The notes under the pieces were generated by a model. The model was not told the DNA's origin and did not search any database. It worked only from the letters and a program-made list of their open reading frames with translations. From Takashimella koratensis (taxonomy: Eukaryota; Basidiomycota; Tremellomycetes; Trichosporonales; Tetragoniomycetaceae), in the NCBI GenBank assembly GCA_003116875.1, contig BCKT01000009.1, positions 1,217,552 to 1,281,551 on the forward strand: DNA of 64,000 bases, read 5' to 3'. A program made the translations under genes and the position numbers. Shown here one piece after another: positions 11,957 through 22,412 of the stretch (positions within the stretch are counted from its first letter, which is position 1; the number at the start of each line of letters is the position of its first letter).

Positions 11957-12956
11957 ATGACCACCGCGACCCCCCCTCCCTCAGGCATCTACACGCCGTT
12001 GGTGACGTTCTTCACACCCGACTACACCCTCGACCTCGAGGCCATCACAGCGCATGCTTTGCGGATGGCAGCTGGCGGTGTTGCTGGGCTCGTTATCCAG
12101 GGTTCGAACGGTGAAGCTGTCCATCTCGACGAGGAGGAACGGCAGCTCGCTGTGCGCACTGTGCGGAAAGCGCTCTCGGATGCCGGCCATGAGTCCGTCG
12201 CCTTGATCGTCGGTTGCGGGGCGCCGTCTAAGGTCGCTACGGTGAAGCTTGCCAAGCAGGCAAAGGAGGCCGGAGGTGACTTTGCCCTCGTCCTCCCACC
12301 TAGCTACTGGCCAGGAGCGATGTCTAAGCCGGTTCTCATCAATTTCTTCAAAGCCGTCGCCGATGAGTCGCCCCTGCCCGTGCTCATCTACAACTTCCCC
12401 ATGGTCGCCAACGGCGTTAACATCGACTCGGACACGATGCTCGAGCTCGCCGCCCACCCCAACATCGTTGGTTGCAAGCTTACTTGCGGGGTGAGTCGAC
12501 CTGAAAAGACGGTGCTGACCCTACAGAACATCGGAAACCTTCACCGAATCTGTGCCCACACTTCTCATACCCAGTTCTCAGTACTCTCTGGCAAGGGCGA
12601 GTTCGCCTTGCACGCGTTTGTTGGTGGGGCATCTGGGTGCATTGCGGCATTGACCAACATGTAGGTGATCCGTCAGTCTTGAAGCTGACCGCAGCGCTCC
12701 CAAATGTCACGTCGCCCTTCACAACGCGTACCAAAAAGGCGATCTCGCTGCCGCCAAGCGCATCCAAGACGTTATCTCGGACGCCGACTTGGCACAGAGC
12801 AAGCTTGGTACGGGTGGACTCAAGTTGGCAGTGTCCCACTACTTTGGGTACGGCTCGGGGAGGGCGCGCAGCCCCCTTCCGGACGGCAAGGAGGAGTCCC
12901 TCAATGCTCAGAAGGCAGTGCTGGATGTTTTGGTCAAGTTGGAGAAAAGCTTGTAG
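11957..12956 (+). CDS. DHDPS-family aldolase (4-hydroxy-2-oxoglutarate-aldolase-like)
   Basis: Three exons (11957..12490, 12527..12660, 12695..12956) give 309 aa. The protein is a class I Schiff-base aldolase of the DapA/NanA superfamily. It has SGIYTPLVTFF at the start, GLVIQGSNGEAVHL (the substrate-carboxylate GTTGE-like loop), VGCGAPS, FALVLPPSYWPG, IYNFP with the catalytic Tyr, and VGCKLTCG with the Schiff-base Lys at about residue 174. The length and architecture match fungal and animal HOGA1-like proteins, which split 4-hydroxy-2-oxoglutarate into pyruvate and glyoxylate. Other members are 2-keto-3-deoxy-sugar-acid aldolases, so HOGA activity is inferred mainly from the neighbouring aminotransferase and glyoxylate-reductase-like genes. 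Confidence 0.88.
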
Positions 12957-13136
12957 TCAACTGCATACATTTGATGCACTGTTTGTTACCATTGCCAGTG
13001 GAACACTTCAGGTATGCCACACGGACGCAGAGTTGAATGACACCTCCGTGAGACATTCTGCTCTTCTCGTTATTTTCCCATAACGTAGCAGGAACCGAAC
13101 CTAAGCGTAAGCCATGGCAGTCTTGCAATTCCCCCC

Positions 13137-13181
<45 letters not shown>

Positions 13182-13306
13182 ACTCATGTTAGCGGTCAAG
13201 ACTGCATAGGATTTGGAGCGCATTTCTATATATATATAGGAGAAAAAACAATCTGAATGATCTTGAAAAGAGAGGGCAGGCACGTAAGAGGAGTGCCTCG
13301 ATGAGT
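12957..13306. other. Convergent 3' intergenic region with homopolymer
   Basis: No gene is seen between the aldolase stop and the transporter stop. The stretch holds the poly-C tract listed separately and a short (TA)n run near 13230. Confidence 0.5.
13138..13181. repeat. Poly-C homopolymer, 44 nt as written
   Basis: Positions 13131-13136 are C, 13137 is T, and 13138..13181 are 44 consecutive C. The apparent poly-glycine reading frame across it on the other strand is an artefact. A tract of this length is prone to replication slippage and to sequencing or assembly error. Confidence 0.9.
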
Positions 13307-15262
13307 TTAAAGGTAGAATCTGAGATTGAGGCGTCAGTGATCACCCTGAAGTGGCTGAAAACTACTGACTTGAAGTGTGGGTTCTCGTCAGCGAGCTCGG
13401 GCTGGTCCTTTGCTCCAGCCGCGACCAACCCCTCGCGCTTCTTGTTTTGGTACTTCAAAACAAGAGCAGTGACGACTGTGACAGCCAGACCTAAGGCTGA
13501 GAGTCCAATAGAGATGTACAACGACTGGAAGTACCTCGGGGCGAGGGTCGAGCTGTAGATGGTACCGATACTAGGAAATGTCAGACGAAGAATTCAATAC
13601 AGCCAGTGACTTACGCAGCGCCAGAGGAGTTGCCGATCATTTGGTTGATACCGAGAGCGGTAGTGCGTTTGTAGTGACCCGCAGTGTTGTTGGAAATCCA
13701 GCTTACGTTCAGACCGGGGACGATGTAAAGTCCTGAGATGGTTAGTTGTTGTACTGGGATCCTACCCACCAAGTGCACAAATGAACACTCCGGCGTATCG
13801 CCCGTGGATGTTGTCGCTCCCAACCAAAACACCGTAACCTGTGGCGTCAGCTTCGCTCAAACAACGGGACCAAAGTACCTACCAATCAACATGAAAACGA
13901 AACCGAGCGCAATGAAGGGGCTGCGAACACCGAAGCGGTCACTGAGCCGAGCAGTGATGAGGAACGAAATGGCTCCGACGAAGTATACAGGCACAGTGAG
14001 GAGCTGAGCGTTGACGTTGCTGTAGCCCATTCCGGAGATGATGGCGGGCATGAAAGTGCTCAGGCCGTAGAGGGTGATGTCGCCACAGAACTGAATAACA
14101 CCAGTGGCGTAGGTTTTCCAGTCAAGGAGACCGCGGGCAACTTCGCTCCATGTGAACTTCTCGTTGGGGTTGTAGTGGCGTTTGTTCAGTTCGTATCGGA
14201 TGGCAGCAGCCTGGCGCTCCTCAGCGTTGAGGAACCAAGCCTTGTCAATTGTGTTGGGAACCCAAAAGTATGCGATTGGAGCCAAGAGAAAAGACAGAAT
14301 GCCTTCAACCTGTGATGAGGTTAGGTGGGTAGTACCAAAGGAACCCACAATGTAAAGGTATTGCCACCCGACGATGGAGCCGCTCTCGATGTGGATCAGA
14401 CCATATGCAATAAGACCACCAAACGCCCCGGAAGCAGCCTGTGAGAGTCAGCTTTAATTTCATGCGATTAGTGAGAGACTTACAGAACAGGTGAAGATGT
14501 ACGACATTCGGCGACCAATCTCCTCTCGACGATAAGTCATGAAGAGGTAACTACGATCAGTACTCGTTACAGTTTCAGACCCACACAGTGATGCACGGAA
14601 AAAGCCCAGCTTCAAAAACACCTAGAAGCACACGGATAGCGATGAGAGCGTTGTAGTCCTTGGCAAAGGCAGTAGCGATGGTGAGGGCACCCCAACAAAG
14701 AGTTGACCCGGACAAGATGATCCGAGGGGTGATGATCTTGAGCAAATTGGCCCAGACCGGTTCAAAGACGACGTATCTATGGAATTAGTGTGCACATCCG
14801 AGGGCGAAACGTACGTGGCATAGACCACGCTGACGGCTGCAGAGTACTGGTTTGCTGCATCAGGTGAGCAGATGTTTGATTGAATCCCTTACCGGTCAAG
14901 TTGAGCGTTGTGGTGATCGAGGGCGTCGCGATTTTGGCGTTGCCACTAAGTTACGTAAGACTTTTTTGTCATGCCAACATCGACCACTTACATGTTGCCT
15001 CGGTCCAAGAAAGACATGAGGTAGAGTACCTGACTCGATCAGCTCTGCCAAAGGAGGTCAACTCACGCCCATGATGGAAACTAAAAAGGTGTCCATCTTT
15101 CTGGTGAGATGCTTCTCCATTTTGGGGTCGAGGTATGGCTCTTGCCCGTCGTTCTCCATGACGCAGACGTTGGCCTCGGCATCCTGGGTCTTGAGTTCCT
15201 GCGATAGGTTAGCACAGTTTATGTACGAAGAAGTAATTGCTCACCTCTGAAGCGGACGACAT
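13307..15262 (-). CDS. MFS transporter, allantoate-permease (Dal5/ACS) type
   Basis: Thirteen exons from ATG 15262 to TAA 13307 splice to about 485 aa, typical of the anion:cation symporter family. Clear marks are EPYLDPKMEKHLTRKMD before TM1, YLMSFLDRGNIGNAK (family signature loop after TM1), GVFEAGLFPCITVYLFMTYRREE (TM4 region), the central loop KAWFLNAEERQAAAIRYE, and a C-terminal ENPHFKFYL restored by a last 13-nt coding exon (13319..13307). About 12 membrane helices are expected. Relatives import allantoate, nicotinate, pantothenate or small carboxylates. It is divergent from the Zn2Cys6 gene at 15652, a common arrangement of transporter and regulator in fungal catabolic clusters. The cargo is unknown; an oxoproline-like acid would fit. 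Confidence 0.9.
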
Positions 15263-15512
15263 GGTGGCTATGGGGGGATGGGGGGATAGGGTGTGTTGCG
15301 GTAAGGGCAAGAAATGCCACTAGCTGAGGTCTGGTCAGTACTTATAATCACGTAGCCTCATCAGCTGACAGCTATCTAAGAAGACCGTTTGCGAGTCTGT
15401 CCGAGTGACCACATTGAGAACAGCGGTGCATGTATCCGAAGGCGATGGATAGAACTGAATCTACGCGACGAATCTCATTGGGGCGAACTTCCGAGTCGGC
15501 CGCGCGGGTTCA

Positions 15513-15529
15513 CCGGAGTTTTGCTCCTG
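15513..15529. promoter_or_regulatory. Candidate regulator dyad CCGGAGTTTTGCTCCTG
   Basis: GGAG..CTCC half sites face each other in the transporter/regulator divergent promoter, 123 bp before the regulator ATG. A near copy with one substitution occurs at 19125..19141, in front of the D-glutamate-cyclase-like gene. The conservation over 17 bp and the placement suggest a site for the cluster's Zn2Cys6 factor; this is inference. Confidence 0.45.
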
Positions 15530-15651
15530 AAGAGATCACGGGACAGGGTCAGATCTAGGAGCCCAGGGCGACGGCCAACTTCGCTTGGTGTTATACAAAT
15601 ACCAAGGTCGGAGCATACATCCTCGCTCGACGGTGGGAGCACACATCCTCT

Positions 15652-18158
15652 ATGCCTGCACGATCGAGCAAGACTCCGCGCGCTGAGGACTCCGAGGAGG
15701 GCGAGGACGGATACGCCGGGTCGTCTCACTCGAAGAAGAAGAACAACGTGTCGCGGGCGTGCAATGGGTGTCGGCGGCGGTGGGTGATTTCACAGGACCA
15801 GAGCTGAGCATGCAGGCGTACTCGATGTGATGGGAGACCACAGTGCTCGACGTGCCAGACGCATGAAGAGGAATGCAGCTATGACAGGGAGCAGGATGGA
15901 CGTCGACCAGCTGCCAAGGGCTATGTGATCGCTCTGGAGACAAGAGTCAAGGACCTCGAGCGGCAGATCGAATCGCTGCGGAGGGCCAATGGTCAGGCAA
16001 CGCAAGAGGGAGAAAGCGGGGAGGATCAGGAGGAGACGGATGTGTATGCGGAGCGACTCGGATTCCGAGGTCCACCATCGACTGGCGCGGCGCTGTCCAG
16101 ACGGGTTTCTAGCCTGAAACGCGCAGTTGGCGCGATGCGAGTGGTAGGCTGAGCCGATAGACCATAGCTAACTTCAGGGCGGTGACGGCTCACCGGCGCA
16201 TTATGGACCGACTTCGGCATACATGCACCTGCCTCAGACGACTTCCGTTGCCAATGAGAGTGACGTGGATCGTAGTGCCTCAGCACCGCCTTTAAGTCTG
16301 GCAAGCGTGGACTGGTCAATTCGGTGGGATGCCAACCTGCCAACTGGTGTGATCAAAGACGTCGAAACACATCGGACACTGTTGAGCTTGTTCTTCAGGT
16401 AAGCATGAAGTATGACATTAGCTGAGGGTAGCTACCTGAACGACTGGTGTCAGTGGTGTGACGAGGGAGCGTTTCTCTCTGGCCTCATTACGAGTGTTAC
16501 CAGCCAGTCACAAACAGAGCTACGATCGGCCCACTACTCGCCCCTTCTCCACAACGCTTTACTTTCTTTAACATGTCTCCTGGCTCCAGAGGAGGTACTA
16601 GGCTTTGAGGAACGGAGACGAGTCGGTTCCGCTCTTGCACAACACGCCAAGGGGTTGATCGAAGAGGAAGCGCAGTCGCCCATGTCCACTACCGTCCGTG
16701 GGCTCATGCTGCTAGGGTCATTTTTTCTCCACAACGGGCAGCGGAATTTGGGATGGTTATATGAGGGCATGGGGGCCAGAACGGCACAGATCTGTGAGTG
16801 AAAACACAGGGGTAGGGCCTGGCTGATCTGCAGTGGGACTTCACATCGATAGCGGGGACAGTGTGGCGAACGGAGAGATGACGCTTGCGACAAAGCAACA
16901 TCGCGTTCGGTCATTCTACACCATGTACATCCAAGACGTGTAAGTGGTCCCTGCCTCCTTTGTGTTGATTTCAGTCTATGGGGCCTCAATGTGGGTCGCA
17001 CTATCAGCCTCCATTACCAAGACTTTGAGACGTCGCTACCCGAGGTCGACCAAGCGCAAGACACGGAGCCGTGGATCGACTACCGGCAACGGCTGGCATT
17101 TGGGGCGTCTACCACACATCAAAGACTTTTGCGACCTGGTTGGAAAAGTACGACGTTCTTGTGGACTTGTCGATTGGCGATTATCGCGGACAAGATCCAC
17201 TCGACTCTGTGAGTGCGATGAGGAAGCTCAGGCTGACTGTCAGGTACCATGTCCGTTCTCACGAGCTGCCAGGGATCAGCTCTCTGATCTCAAAGCTAGA
17301 GTACGTCTTATAACACCAACAGTGCTAACGTCAGCCTCGATCTTCACACCTGGCACGTCAATCTCCCTGTCCCAATTCGAATCGAGTGTTGGGGCAACGA
17401 CGCGACGTCTCCAGGACCCCCACCGCACGTCCTCAACATGCACGCGTTCTACCACTATCTTCGCATCCTCCTCCACCGACCCGCGTACATGCTTGGTCTC
17501 TCTGGCGAACAAGATGCACGAAAGCTCTCGGTCGATACGTGTAACTCTGCAGCGTGAGTATCCTTACTATGATCCAGTGTTAACAATCAGGGAGGAGATC
17601 GTCAACCTATTCTCTCTCTACATCAAGTATATCGGTCTTCAGTTCTCCACCACCACACTGCCTAACATTGCGTTCATGGCGGGGTCCATGTTCCTCATGG
17701 CGGCTGTCAAAAACGACGCGTCGCGAGAGCAAGTCGAGATTGCTCTGTCCAAGGTCGATCGATGCATCGACGCCTTGCATCGGATATCCTGGCCTGCAGC
17801 AGCGATTGGCGAGGATATCCTCAAACGGATGAAAGAAGAGTGGTGTCCACCCGACTCGACCTACGCGGCGTCTAAAGCCACCACCGACTTGCCGACCATC
17901 CCTGTGGCCAGCTCCTCCAACCCACTTCCACAGGACGAGATGATCAGGGCTCTGCAAGACCCGCAAAGTGAAATGTCCAAACTGCTTTCTGTCCTCGGAT
18001 GGGCACCACCTATCGCCCAACCAGCCGTCGATGTCCCGGACCCAGCACCTGGCATGTTCCTCCGACAATACGACGATCAGCGTATCTGGGGTTTACCTTC
18101 CGATGCTATCCTTCCTTCCGGTATTTTCGATCTCGAGGCGTTCTTCGGCATGAATTAA
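15652..18158 (+). CDS. Zn2Cys6 transcription factor of the catabolic cluster
   Basis: Nine exons (15652..15779, 15816..16143, 16178..16398, 16432..16793, 16834..16939, 16975..17208, 17244..17300, 17335..17553, 17591..18158) give 740 aa. The binuclear cluster starts at Cys37 (ACNGC, then RRRTRCDG, CSTC, CSYD), followed by a coiled-coil linker ALETRVKDLERQIESL. The middle-homology domain (fungal_trans) shows LLSLFFSSYLNDWCQWCD, TAQILGLHIDSG, LWGLNVGRTISLHYQDF, and FLWTCRLAIIADKIHSTLY. The protein is nuclear and predicted to bind CGG-type dyads. Its position between the cluster transporter and the DUF1445 gene, and its divergent promoter, make it the likely pathway regulator. The ligand is unknown. 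Confidence 0.92.
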
Positions 18159-18196
18159 CATTGTACATGATGTGTTACAACCTATGTAATCTATGT

Positions 18197-19061
18197 TTAA
18201 GCGCACACACCGTCACTCTTCATGTCGAGGACAAGCATGTATCCCGCCGAGTGGCTGATGACGCGGCAAGGGAGTCGAGCGTCCATGACGACTTGCTGAG
18301 GGGTGACACCGCAACCCCAGAAGACAGGGATCTCGCCCTCTTTGAAGATCGTCGGATCGCCCCAGTCGGGTTTGTCGACGTCGGCAACGCCTAGGCGACC
18401 CATGCCCTCGTCGCCAAAGCCGTGCCCGACAGGCTCGCCGTGGGCCTTGACGAACGGCCGACATATGGCTTGAAGAGTAGGGAGGTCTTCGGGAAGATAT
18501 GGTCGCATGGAGACAGCCATTCGGCCAGCGAAGACTGAACATCAGCTCATGCTCAATGATTTACTCACCTCCAGCGGGCATAAGCTGCACAGATGTCTTG
18601 TAGACAGGAAGCACTCGCTGCAGCTCGACGTGTCTCAGAGGCAGACCGGCTTTCAAGATGGCGCCTTCGAAAGAGTAGCTGCAGCCAAGGAAGAACGCGA
18701 CTGACTCCGCCGTCCACTCGTCTTTGATATCGGGGACTTCCTTCACCAGCTCGCCATTCTCGTAGATGCAGTACTTTCCACAGTCGGTACGTATGTCACT
18801 ATTGGCCGCGAGAAGCGATGGAACGGTCGGGTCGCCGAGAGCAGTTTCACCAAGAAGAGGGCAGGTGACTGGGTTTCGGTTACAGAAGGCGCGAAAGTCG
18901 TCGGCGTATTGTTTGGGAAGGATGAGGACGTTGGCCTGCGCGTAGCCTGGGCAGTAGCCTGGGGTGCCGCCAGATTTGAGGAGGTTATCACGACACAGCA
19001 GTCGGACCTCGTCCGGTCGCAACGTCGGGTCGGGCGCGTCGTACTTGGTAGTAGAGACCAT
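18197..19061 (-). CDS. D-glutamate cyclase-like protein (DUF1445)
   Basis: Two exons (19061..18569 and 18534..18197) give 276 aa, the usual length of DUF1445/YcsI proteins. Recognisable family segments are PDEVRLLCRDN near the N-terminus, TPGYCPGYAQANVLILPK, ADDFRAFCNRNPVTCPLL, DIRTDCGKYCIYENGEL, VAFFLGCSYSFEGAI, a cluster of MRP in VSMRPYLPED, and the end PVFWGCGVTPQQVV. The D-glutamate cyclase domain of animal DGLUCY, which belongs to this family, turns D-glutamate into 5-oxo-D-proline. Bacterial members are often found with 5-oxoprolinase or hydantoinase genes, as here. It lies convergent to the regulator and 64 bp downstream of a near-identical copy of the cluster dyad. The exact reaction is inferred. 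Confidence 0.88.
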
Positions 19062-19124
19062 GGTTGTTGGGCTGCTTAAGAAGATCGAGCCAGCTCGTGT
19101 TTTATAACATTTCGCCGGGGTCAG

Positions 19125-19141
19125 CCGGAGTTGTGCTCCTG
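19125..19141. promoter_or_regulatory. Candidate regulator dyad CCGGAGTTGTGCTCCTG
   Basis: This differs by one base from the dyad at 15513..15529 and lies 64 bp upstream of the DUF1445 gene's ATG on the minus strand. The rest of 19142..19607 shows no gene or other obvious site. Confidence 0.45.
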
Positions 19142-19607
19142 GTTAAGGGCGGGAGTGTGATTGGTTGGCAACACCATGGCCCAGGATCAGACTCGCGAGG
19201 GGGCCCGGGTCTCAAGTCTCTAGACCCACGTATGTCAGCATGACACGCGAGCTGGCTACACGACTCTCAGAATTCTTGCCGCGCCATGTCACCTGTCTTC
19301 GCATCAATATTGTGGGAAAAGAATAAGAACAAGTACTCAATCGTGCCCGCCGACCCCTTCTCTGCCGTTGCCCGTTCCTTCTCCATACCCAAATTACCGG
19401 TAGTAGCAAGCGGCGCAAGCACAAGGCACAGTGAACGGCTCTGAACCGACTTTCAAACCGATCTGAAGGCGTCTCTGTCGGTGCTCCCGACGTTGTCAAT
19501 ACCTCTTCGACCATTGGACGCCTTGGCGTAGGAGAAAACGGACCTGATGATGGGAATCAACTGCGACGTTGCGAGGCGCCCAGACCACGCTAGAAGATGG
19601 AGAGAGA

Positions 19608-19613
19608 TATAAA
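19608..19613 (+). promoter_or_regulatory. TATA box of hemerythrin gene 1
   Basis: TATAAA lies 42 bp upstream of the ATG at 19655. The motif and distance are typical for a short 5' leader. Confidence 0.45.
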
Positions 19614-19654
19614 GGACCCCAATCTCGATGCCAAGAGGATTTCCCACAACAGCC

Positions 19655-20785
19655 ATGGTCGTCAACGCCCTTCCAATCCCTCCTCAGCCAGCCGACTCGT
19701 GCTTTGACACTCCCGAGTACAAGGCATGCTCTGCCCGACTCAAGGAAGTCAGAAACGCGGCGGCACCAGTATGTGCTATGAGTCTGAGTTACACTCACAC
19801 GCCAGGACCACTGGTCGAAGAATTTTGAATGGAAGATGGCTGCTGCCCACACGTTGTACTTTAGCCTCCTGGAACGCGTGTACATGGTGAGGGCGTCAAT
19901 CAACCAGGGCTGATTCAATCAAGTTTGCGCAACACGCGGTCGACAACGACGACGTTGCCAACTATCTAGGTTTTGCAGATGTCGCGTTCGCACAGATCTC
20001 AACCCATCACCATTTCGAGGGTGAGTCCGTCGTCATTGCGCCTGGGAGCTGATGGATTGAAGAGAGCGAGATTTTCCCCTTCTGGGACGAGCACGCGTCG
20101 GATGAGTTCAAGGGCCGCCTCGAGGTCAACGTGGAGCAGCATGGCAAGTTTGTCGATGGGATCGATGCGTGCTGGCTCTACGTCCGAGAGTGCCGGGCTC
20201 AGCTGCCCAAGGTCCCTCCGACGCCGGTCCCGCTCCCTCAGGGTCACGACCTCGCCAAAGCTGATCTGGCCAAATACCACCTCGACCCTTCACGACCATT
20301 TGATCCCCAGGTCTTACGTCAATCAATGAATCAATGGATCCCTGCATGCGCAATCCACATGACCGAAGAGCTCGGCACGCTCACCACAGGCCTGTTCAAC
20401 AGCATGGGTGAGAAACGGTACCTTGAATCTGAGAAATTACTCGAGGCGCACCTCAAAGCAGAGAATCCGTTCTGGTCTCTCCCTTCGTCGATGGGTGAGT
20501 CTTGACTACCAACCTATCAATCCGTCCGCATTTTGACACCACACACAGCGTCCGTACCAATGCAGACGGTCAAGGACGTGATGGGCCTCCCCTACCCCGT
20601 CCGCAGGGTGCTCGTACCGGTTAGTGTGCTCCCTCGCGACACCCGCTGATCTCTAGTTCGTGTTTTCCGGCCGGTATTGGGGTTTCTGGAAATACACCGA
20701 GTATCCCGAGGTGAGTAGGGCGCAGGGGTCCACGAGGGGCGTGTCTGACATGCTTCAGAACTTGACATTTGCCGGGACTGCCTAG
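19655..20785 (+). CDS. Hemerythrin-like (HHE) domain protein, copy 1
   Basis: Seven exons (19655..19768, 19806..19886, 19924..20020, 20063..20494, 20549..20619, 20657..20710, 20759..20785) give 291 aa. The metal-ligand pattern of a hemerythrin/HHE four-helix bundle is visible: AAAHTLYFSLLERVY, STHHHFEESEIFPFWDEH with His and Glu ligands, VNVEQHGKF, and MTEELGTL. The C-terminal FVFSGRYWGFWKYTEYPE is shared with the neighbour. Fungal HHE proteins bind a di-iron centre and are linked to oxygen, nitric oxide or iron sensing, though most are uncharacterised. All seven exon lengths match copy 2 apart from three bases in exon 4, so the two genes are a tandem duplication. No targeting signal is obvious. 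Confidence 0.9.
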
Positions 20786-21129
20786 GCAGCGGTGTTGTTT
20801 ACCTCGCGATTGATTGGACTGGGATGCATACGTTTGTTGCGTTCAAAGGAGGGGTGAAGGAGGGTGCCTTGCGGCGAACCGGCGAGGCCAGACCAAATGG
20901 CAGAGGCAGAGGGCGTCAATCTTGCGCCCCAGATTGCACAACAGCAGAGGGTTGATTGGCTGCGTTGGTTACAGGCACGACTCCCACGCCCTACAAACAG
21001 CGGCAATGGGCCAAGGATGTTGATGAAGGTGGCCGGAGTGATGAGCAAGACGTATAATACCGGACTGACCTCGGACGTCCAGTCCACTCCTGTCATTTCT
21101 CCATCACCTCTTCCTCTTCGTCATCAACC
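20786..21129. other. Intergenic spacer between hemerythrin copies
   Basis: These 344 bp lie between the stop of copy 1 and the ATG of copy 2. GTATAATA at about 21050 may be a TATA element for copy 2. The open frames inside show no family motif. Confidence 0.4.
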
Positions 21130-22225
21130 ATGACTATCATGTCTCTTCCTACCCCACCTCTTCCTCCAGACTCATACTTTGAGACTGAACGCTTCAAGAC
21201 AGCCATCGCAACTCTCAATACGACGCGGGATGCGGGCGAGCCGGTGAGTCTGCCTTTGTGCAAACCTGACACACAGGGTCACTGGAGCGAGCGCCTGGCT
21301 TGGGAGATGTCCTCGGTACACTCGATGCTGATCACGATGCTGGAGCGAGCTTATGTTGTAAGCTGGAAGCTATGGCTGCGCTGACGGCAGTTCGCCGAGT
21401 ATGCTGTGGACAACCACGATCTCCTCAACTACCTCGCGTTTGCCGACATGGCTTTCGGGCAGATCTGCACGCATCACCACTTTGAAGGTACGCCGGTGAC
21501 TTCTTGACGCCCAATGCCAATCCTTGCAGAGACTGAAGTGTTCCCCTTCTGGGATGAGCACGTCACCGACGAATTCAAGGGTCGACTTGCCATCAACGTC
21601 GAGCAGCACCATGCATTCACCGGACCCATGGACGCATGCTGGATCTACATCCGTCGATGCCGTGAAGCGATTCCACGCGCCGGCCGATGCCCCGTCCCTT
21701 CACCTCCCGAGGAGATTGCTTCCATCGACATTTCAGTACACGGTCTCGACGCGAGCAAGCCTTTCAACCCGCGCATCCTTCGGAACGTGATGGACAAGTT
21801 CATGCCGATCGCGACGCAACACATGGTCGAGGAGATCTCGACCCTCACTCCCGACTATTTCAAGTCTATGGGCAGGCGCGCATTTGATGAAGCGACCGAG
21901 ATGGTGCTCAAGCATGTCAAGGCTGAAGACCCAAACTGGTTCCTCACTTCCTCTCTTGGTGCGTTGTGGATGGAGACTGTGGCTCAATGTCTAGCTGCCT
22001 TCCCTCTGGAGAACGGCAAGGAGCTCGTCAAGCTTCCCTTCTTCCTCCGCCGAATCCTCGTCCCGGTGAGTCATTCGAGCGCCAGTAGAGTATTGAGACT
22101 GACTCTACCAGTTTGTCTTTTCGCGCAGGTACAGGGATTGTTGGAAGTATTGTCCATACCCGGAGGTGAGATGACAGTAAGGACATGTCTAACAGTAGAA
22201 CCTCACGTTCGCAGGAAGCGCTTGA
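21130..22225 (+). CDS. Hemerythrin-like (HHE) domain protein, copy 2
   Basis: Seven exons (21130..21243, 21277..21357, 21391..21487, 21530..21958, 21995..22065, 22112..22165, 22199..22225) give 290 aa. They have the same phases as copy 1 and lengths 114, 81, 97, 429, 71, 54 and 27. The ligand motifs are kept: SSVHSMLITMLERAY, CTHHHFEETEVFPFWDEH, INVEQHHAF, ATQHMVEEI. The fourth intron (21959..21994) is 36 nt and would stay in frame if retained, so only the comparison with copy 1 shows it is an intron. Retention would insert 12 residues before the LAAF segment. Divergence between copies is moderate, arguing for an old rather than very recent duplication. Confidence 0.9.
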
Positions 22226-22412
22226 TCTTCAACTGTCGTTTGGGTCTTGTCCATCAAAGACGAGGGTGATGAGTAGGATGAAGCTAATGAACTTAACGAT
22301 TGTGACGAGCTTGATGAGAATGAATATACATGGTACTTGAAACGTTCGTATTCTTATGAGACAAGGTCAATTATAGGCGCTTCAGGTCACGAAGGAGAAC
22401 CAGGGGGATGGA

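Noticed and set aside
13101..13283. Minus-strand frame with a long run of glycines
   Set aside because: It is only the poly-C tract read on the other strand, with no conserved sequence around it.
19212..19561. Open frames between the DUF1445 gene and hemerythrin copy 1
   Set aside because: They overlap the shared upstream region, disagree in phase and carry no motif.
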